Of a stretch of 64,000 bases of DNA, positions 57,110 to 64,000 are shown one piece after another. Below the pieces are notes generated by a model. The model was given only the letters and a program-made list of their open reading frames with translations, searched no databases and was not told where the DNA came from. Each line of letters opens with the position of its first letter. The stretch's first letter is position 1. The stretch spans positions 79,628,280 to 79,692,279 of the forward strand of contig CALNVZ010000174.1 of assembly GCA_940671915.1 (NCBI GenBank). The letters are read 5' to 3'. The translations under genes were made by a program, and so were the position numbers. This DNA comes from Paracentrotus lividus (lineage: Eukaryota > Echinodermata > Echinoidea > Camarodonta > Echinidae).

Positions 57110-57143
<34 letters not shown>

Positions 57144-57289
57144 ATAAAAAAAAGAATGTCAGCTCAACGGATGCTACATACATGTTGAGCCAAATTTTCG
57201 CGTGATCGCGCGTCGGCCGGCGAGATCTTAAGGAGGGGGACCATAAAAGCCCCCCCCCTCCCCCCGCCCTGGACTTCAAGTACCCCCCC

Positions 57290-57322
<33 letters not shown>

Positions 57323-58325
57323 AATTGTGGGCAATTATTCTCCAATGCTAATCAATACTTCAGTGTCCAGAGTTAGATAATTTAATGATTTAAACAATTA
57401 AATAATTAAAGCACAAAACAATACAGAAAATAAATGAATTTAATTTAGAAATTAGATGCGTATAGGCCTATAGGCTGACTATTTTTTAATTCAAAATTTT
57501 CTGATTATATTAAATCAGTGTGAGCCGGATTATTCCGGAAACACTTTTCAAGAGGACATGGAAGTGCCACTTCCTACTTGTTAGAGATATACACTACTAA
57601 GTCTGCCACTTAATGACCATTGTTGTGATTTTATCCATTTATTATTTTGCCTAACAACACTTTCCAAATGGAGTGAAATAGTTTATTCTGAAAATGTGGG
57701 TGGCCAAAACCTAATTTCCTGAGACAATACCCACTGGCCCAAAAACCGCTGGTGGTTAAAATATTGCCACACCATGCGGGTGTTAAAACTTTGGTGGTTA
57801 AGATTTTGGGAATGAGATTACCTATCTCCCTCTAACCACATTGTGGTCCAATACAAATTCTGCAGAACCACTTCTGTTGAAATTTTTGCAAGGTAAAAGT
57901 AATATTCATATGATATATTTTAATTATATATCATAACACAAACTATAGCAGCTATTTAGCCTACCTTTAGTTGTTATTTAAAGCTTAACGGAATATTTTT
58001 TAACACCAAAAAAGCTGCTTTTATTAAAACCGCACAGCATCTATATGTATTTTTCCAACAAAACCTGATTGGTGTTTAAATTAACACCAACAAGAATCAA
58101 ATCAACACCCACTTGGTATCGATGGAAATTCAGCACCATTCCAAAGTGTCCGAATTGTAAAACCAGAATGTGGGTTAAAATAACACCTAATAGTTTTTAG
58201 CTACCGAAACTGATGTTAATATAACACTCAATAGTTCTGGATGGATAGATCCGGGCCCGGTCTTTAACACCGTCGTTTTATTTTCACTTTCCCCCGTAGC
58301 CAGAATGTTTGAATGGGTTATTGCA
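56104..58325. repeat. Giant inverted repeat (arms ~1.03 kb, spacer ~155 bp)
   Basis: The left arm (56104-57136) begins GCAATAACCCATTCAAACAT; the right arm (57292-58325) ends with its complement. The arms match along their full length except scattered substitutions and small indels. The arm-spacer junctions are a T run and an A run. The spacer holds GCGCGTCGGCCGGCGAGATC and C runs. Both arms carry GGTGTTAAAA / TAACACC sequence related to 63462-63945. Confidence 0.95.
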
Positions 58326-58383
58326 TCTAATATCTATCGGTCTTTCCTTTTAGATTTTTTTCGGTGGCATTAATTCTCTCTCT

Positions 58384-58408
58384 NNNNNNNNNNNNNNNNN
58401 NNNNNNNN
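58384..58408. other. Assembly gap (25 N)
   Basis: Run of 25 N, 58 bases beyond the giant inverted repeat; true gap size unknown. Confidence 0.99.
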
Positions 58409-61400
58409 AAAATTATACGATAGTAGTGTGTGAATTAACAAAAATGTATATTTTGTTTGACCGAAATAACATCTTCTTATGTAATATTAATTAATTATGA
58501 TATAATTTATGCATTAAAATCAATATTTTTTTCTCTTAATCGCTAAATGAAGCTCATAGAATGCTAATTTTCGGTGTAAAGATTCTTGTAGCATTCATAA
58601 GAATTAGACGTGAAAAAAATCACTGAATTAAAATCAATTTCTTGTAAATTTTGTTGCTTAATAACATGATGCGCCTCGAGCACTCTACAGAGTGGATACG
58701 TGCGCAATACAAATCACATTATTATTATTATTATTAATGAATTTCTTATGTATTTTCCCCCGATCTTTTGTTTTTCTTTATTTTGGGGGCAAAATTTATT
58801 GCAGATCCTTTTTAAAGCATAATTATGCTGAAACCAATTTGTATATTTTTTAAATTGTGCAACGTCGTAATGGTGTGCCCGATTTTCGGGGTAATGGATT
58901 TAAAAGATGCGCGTGACTTGAAAGTAAAAAGTGAGCGAGCGGCTGGGTAAAAAAAATTTCGCGTGGCGGAATGCTCGCGGAACCCCCCCCCCCTCCACCC
59001 GCCCCCATGGGATTGGGGTTGACCTACAAACAATTTCCCAACTAAAATCCACTACAATTATCCAACTTATTTTACCATTCACCAATCAATAACACTTTTC
59101 ATTCATAGAATGAGTTAACAAAAACGGGAAGCAAATAAACATGTTTTCTTCCAATTAAATTTGCCTTTTGCGCAACTGGAACTCAACGGAACTGTATAAG
59201 TTCCGGTGTCAGAACCCTCATTTCATGACGTTTACCGTGACGTTACGGGTGAAAGCACTCATCTGATCAAAGGATATTTAGAACCATTGTATTGTCAAAA
59301 AGCTGCAATGTTGTAGGCCTGTATGATGTCAGTCAATCGTATTCATATTTGTGTGATATCCGGGTGTGATATAAAAGATACTGAATTGAATGGATTAACT
59401 AGAGCGATTGAGCGAATCTTTGATAATGTAAGCAAATATAGAACGATCTGAACTTTCGATTTCAATTTCCGTGCAATTTCTATGGCTCTTCCGGACTACT
59501 ATCTTTTCAAGACCATGTAAATCAGTTATCTATATAGTTAAAAAGATGATCAGGATTTCTTTAAATTGGTTTGGCCTATATGAAGATTGAGAAATTAAAA
59601 CATTTACAACATTTACCCTTCAAATTGGTATAGGAGAGCTAGCTTTCGTAATATTTATTGTATTTTGATCATCTCTGTCATCAAATTAAGTCAAATAAGA
59701 TTGTCTAAAATAGGATGACATATAAAAGAAATATCAAACGTGTCCTTCGTTCTTATCCTACACACTATTCTCACTTACAATAGAAATAGGTCATTGTTAT
59801 TTGTATCATTCTTTTCAATTTCTATGTAAGTATCATGTCCTCGTGTTTTCATTATCTCATGTCTACATTCAGAGTTTCGCAACCTTTTCGCAAAACGATC
59901 ATTACACTTCTTTCTTTCAATGTTTTTTCTTTTTTTGATAAATATAGCCGAAAGCTATTGAATTGGGCACTGTATATTCTTTGATTGTAACTCTTCGCTG
60001 GTTGTAAAATTACAATAGCTGTTTTATTGGTATAGGCCCGACCAATATAAGACAAGAGCGGATCCAGCAGAGTTCAAAAAGCGAAAGGAAGGTCGAAAGT
60101 AAGGTGAAAATAATATTTTTTCGTTCTATTCCCAAACGGCCACACGAGAGGGGGGTGGAGATTTCATACAAAATGATGTTAGACAAAATAATGGACCTCC
60201 ACCGCCTGCAAATTGCCTTCCCCTCCCCCGGAAAACTGTGAGCACTCTTTAATTTTCTTCTTTCTCCCTTCCTGTTGATGTCAAAAACTTGTCAAAACTT
60301 GATAGCATGAATACGGTTTCCTTCATAGTAATAGTGATGTCAATGTATGGAATTACACTGAGGATTCAGGAGAAAGTGACATATATACAGGTTCGTACCC
60401 AAGGGGGGTCCGGAGCTTCGAAACCCCCTCCCCTCCTGGGCGAGCGGGGTCCGCTTGACCAAAAAAGTGCAAAACCCCAGCCCCACTTTTTGGGCAGAAA
60501 TGTCATATACATTCTTTTTTATTCTTTTCAGTTGTCTACGTGGAAATATTTCTCGCGTTCCAACTTTCTTTTTTCAGATCACGGATGAAATCATTTTTAT
60601 TTAGATGAATTAAAAAGAAATCAAATTTCACAAAACATTGATTTCCACTCACGCTCACCTGTGTCTTATCTTCTATTTTAAAGGAGGTTATATCGTCACT
60701 TTTAGAGGATGCTATAACAAGAATTTTTTTTAATATATATATAAAATCAAATTAGTTGCAAAATGTGCATTGCCTTGATTTTGGGTCGTCAAGGGGGGGG
60801 AGGATTAATCATGCTTTTGCATATACAAAATATTCACAACCTAGACAAAACCAAGAGATGTCCGTTTGCATATATTGACAATAATTCACTCACGTTCACA
60901 TGGTTTTTATAAAATATTATTAAGAGGTTATTATCAATTCCAGAAGAAATTACTGTAAAATTTTCGCTCGTTTCGTGCTTACATTTTCGTATGGTTATCA
61001 TCAGCATGTGAAGGAATAAAAAATAAATAAGGCCTTCATGTTTTAGGCCATTAACGTAAATTTTCGCTCGCAAGGTCTACTCTCTGCTTAGAATAGCACC
61101 TTGATTGCTGACGCCCAACCTCGCATTTACTTTCTTTTCTTTTTTCTTTTTTTTTTATACAAATGAAGTGATTATCAGCCTGTGAATAAGTTTTAAATGT
61201 ATAAATATTATATAAGGTAAAATGTGCATAAAATATACCGCCTTCAGGTCATTTATAAGGCAAAATTTCCGGCCCGCGTTTTGCGCTCAAATGGTTCACT
61301 CCTAATTGCCCTTCATTTCATTCACACATGTTTATTGTGACGTGAAATTACCGGAGCAAAGTCCATAGTCCAATCACTGGCAGGCCTGTCAAGAAACTTT

Positions 61401-62026
61401 GCTCATAGTATTCCTTTTGTGTAGCTTGTTTGCTCACATGACTTCAGCAAACAGGAGCAAAATTATGTTTCACAACCCCTATAATGCCGTGATTTCTTAA
61501 TTAAGATGATGAATCAGAGCCGAAAATAATTTATTAACTTATCCCACTCCCCTATACATGTATAAAGAACTGCTGAAGGTCAAATTAATAAGGACAGATA
61601 CTCTGTGAACATTGAAATCAATCGATTCCTGTATCAATACATGAGCCCAATTAAATAAATAATAATTATGATGTTCTTTGAACTGTCATAATGTCAAGAG
61701 TCTCTCAATAGCAATACATCAAGTTCAACATTGACTTTATAAGGGAAATATAAGGGAAACGGATCTATCTTTCATGGGGAACGTTGTTGCATTGAAACAT
61801 TATTTGTTGATGTATGTATTTATCTTTGATAAAATACTAGCAACCAAATGAGGACAATTTATTTCCGACGAGGGGGAGGAGAACGTGCAATGTTGTAATG
61901 TTTTGTTTCAAATGTAATATTGGTATTTCAGCGCTTTTATTATAAAACAAACCGTAGAAAGATAGAGGGAGAGAGGGAGAGAGGGGAAAAAAGAGGGAGA
62001 GGGAATGGAACAAGCAGAGAGGAGGG

Positions 62027-62063
<37 letters not shown>

Positions 62064-63461
62064 AAGAGAGAGAGAGATGGAGTATAAGAGAGGATTATTA
62101 TTTAAAAAAATGAATACCAAGACTCTCGCTTTCTAGCTTTCACATATCCTCGATATATTTTTGTCTTATCTAGTATGTAATTACTTTTATTACTACGTAA
62201 TTAAGAGTAAACACCTACCCATATTTGTAGAAAACGGGAAACAAATAATAATCTTCTTTTTGCACAATGTTAAATCTATTTCAAAACTGAAACTGTTGAG
62301 TACTCCTGCCCACTTTCCCCGTCTTCTCGTAATTAGATGTGGTCATTAAGTATTATTTCTTCGATATATATACCTCTAATTTCGGACAATACCTTACTAA
62401 AATTGTGATCCAAACGAACACGCATTATATGAATTATTTGAATACGTGTTTTTTATGCTTTTCTATAAATTTCCTTGCGTTAATATCTTGATTGGTGTCA
62501 ATATTTTGAGATACGGTCTCGACATTTTATATGAAAATTCTGATATGTGCAGGAGTCGCCCCACACATTTTTGTGCGAAAGAATAAACAAATGGGGTTTA
62601 AAAAAAATGTAAGAATGTCAATAAACAATATAATTCTAAATTAATTAATTTTGATAACGAAAATTTACCTTTTAAGTATAATTGTTAAGAATGCGACAAA
62701 GAATATTACATAAGAAATTCTAGCATCGAGGGGCTTAGTGATTTAAACCAAAACATATGATTTCACACATATTATTAGCATAATCATTGATAACTATAAA
62801 ATAGAAAACATATATTTCAGTAAATCTAACTTTTTAGTCTGGGAGTACATCGCGGCCGAGATCTTAGGGAGTCAATCACAACCCTCCCGTCTTGACTACT
62901 ACAAAACACCCCAGTCTGATTAGAGTTAAAATACCCGAATTACAAAATTGCAATATTGGAATATCTCTTTTAGAAACAAAGACAACCGCGTCGACTAAAA
63001 TAGCAACACTCAAGAGAGAAGCAATTACTTCACTTCATTAATGGTTCCAATGTTTATAAGATATATCTATTTCAAAGCTTTAAAAAGTTTGGGGATTGTA
63101 TTTTGAGGATTGAAATAACAAAACAAAACAAATATGTACAAGACGTAAAATGTCTTACGATGTATGAAGGGGACATTTTTTTTTTTTTTTTTATAGTTTA
63201 GTATAGTTTTTTTTTTTGTTACGCCCTTGCCCAAGAATAGATAATATTACTAAAACAATAAAGCACATCAAGTAACATCAGCTACAGATGAAGATCTAAG
63301 CATGCTACACAACAGCGCCCCCCCCCCCATACTGATGCACTCTATTATTTGGTGGTTAAAACCCATTCCTTTTAGACTTCAAGTGATCACGAGTTTAATG
63401 GATTCTCCACAGACCCCTATGGTAAAAATGGTAATTGAAAAATCATTTGAGAATACTAATC
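58409..63461. other. No gene seen
   Basis: AT-rich sequence with GC-richer repeat scraps (58900-59010, 60390-60490 and 62845-62890; the last shares GCCGAGATCTTA-type sequence with the spacer near 57225). Also a GA microsatellite (62028-62080) and T runs near 63180. Short open frames lack protein character. Confidence 0.5.
62028..62080 (+). repeat. GA microsatellite
   Basis: GAGAGA array with GAAAGAAAG interruption. Confidence 0.9.
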
Positions 63462-63945
63462 TACACTGCAAAAGCTATGGTGTTAAATCTAACACGGACC
63501 CAGCTCTAAATCATTAACATTGAAATTAAAACCAGTTTTTGGTGTTAAAATACATCACTTGACACAATCACGGTGGGTGTTATTTCAACACCACATGCTG
63601 GTGTTATTGGCACCTTTCGTGGTGTTAAATACGTCAGTGGATGTTGATTTGATTTCTGTTAACTTTGTACTGATAAAACTGGGCCGGTATTTAAAAAAAA
63701 CATGTATTAGTTACCTTCACAAATTAAAGCAGAATTTGTTTTTATGATATCTTTAATCAAAATATATCAAAAGATATATTTTTAACTGCAAAACTTCAAC
63801 GAAGTGGTGTTTCAGATTTGTTATTGACACCATGCACGTGGTGTTAGAGAATTTGTATCAGTACTAATCTTACACCAAAATTTAACACCACAAGTTTAAA
63901 ACCAGTTTGGGGTTGCATTTTAGCACAATGCGTTTTTGCAGTGTC
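63462..63945. mobile_element. MITE-like element, ACACTGCAAAA ends, GGTGTTAAA-rich
   Basis: ACACTGCAAAAG at the left and TTTTTGCAGTGT at the right are inverted. The interior repeats TGGTGTTAAA or TTAACACC about ten times. Stretches such as TTTGATT, AAAACTTCAAC-GAAGTGGT and AATTTGTAT run in the same order as in the left arm of the giant inverted repeat (about 56200-56690). Confidence 0.75.
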
Positions 63946-64000
63946 AAACGAGACCATTCAAGATTTTTGCCTTTACTTGGTCATATATTTGTCTTCATCT

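Noticed and set aside
57037-57345. Minus-strand frame with Phe and Lys runs
   Set aside because: It only spans the poly-T and poly-A borders of the palindrome spacer.
1-64000. CRISPR arrays, operons, bacterial promoters or phage genes
   Set aside because: The window is intron-rich animal DNA; I saw no regularly spaced identical repeats with unique spacers and no bacterial gene organisation.

Overview
This window is animal nuclear DNA. It has small exons separated by long AT-rich introns, GT-AG splice sites, dense microsatellites and homopolymer runs, many short inverted-repeat elements, and two 25-N assembly gaps (38790-38814 and 58384-58408). The repeat style (short foldback elements with AAAGGGGAAG-type ends) together with a long secreted galaxin-type protein suggests a marine invertebrate deuterostome. 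A sea urchin or another echinoderm is my best guess; this is inferred from overall character, not from a database match.

Two protein-coding genes can be reconstructed, and they converge tail to tail. On the plus strand, 1-20329 carries the last 18 coding exons of SART1 (Snu66 in yeast), a protein of the U4/U6.U5 tri-snRNP. The N-terminal part lies left of the window. All splice phases agree, giving 715 residues plus a stop. On the minus strand, 41446-25559 carries a 12-exon secreted protein of about 1,186 residues. It has a signal peptide, a very long galaxin-like region with more than 40 Cys-Cys pairs, and a last exon that reads as a C-terminal netrin-like (NTR) domain. A second signal-peptide exon at 37089-37017 has the same splice phase, so the gene may use two alternative promoters. 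A good TATA box lies upstream of the distal first exon.

SART1 introns are rich in repeats: a palindromic Tc1-like transposon with transposase sequence in both arms (intron 3), terminal-inverted-repeat elements, a GATA microsatellite, a tRNA-like sequence, and several decayed copies of the tri-snRNP exon at 10421 lying in the intron just before it.

From about 42 kb to the right end I find no convincing gene. The region is a field of foldback and Tc1-like non-autonomous elements, microsatellites and local duplications. Its most striking feature is an inverted repeat of about 2.2 kb (arms about 1 kb) at 56104-58325. Others are a 978-bp element built around a repeated GCCCATATTACCTGC motif, and dispersed repeats built from GGTCTAAT or GGAGACGTCTCC units.
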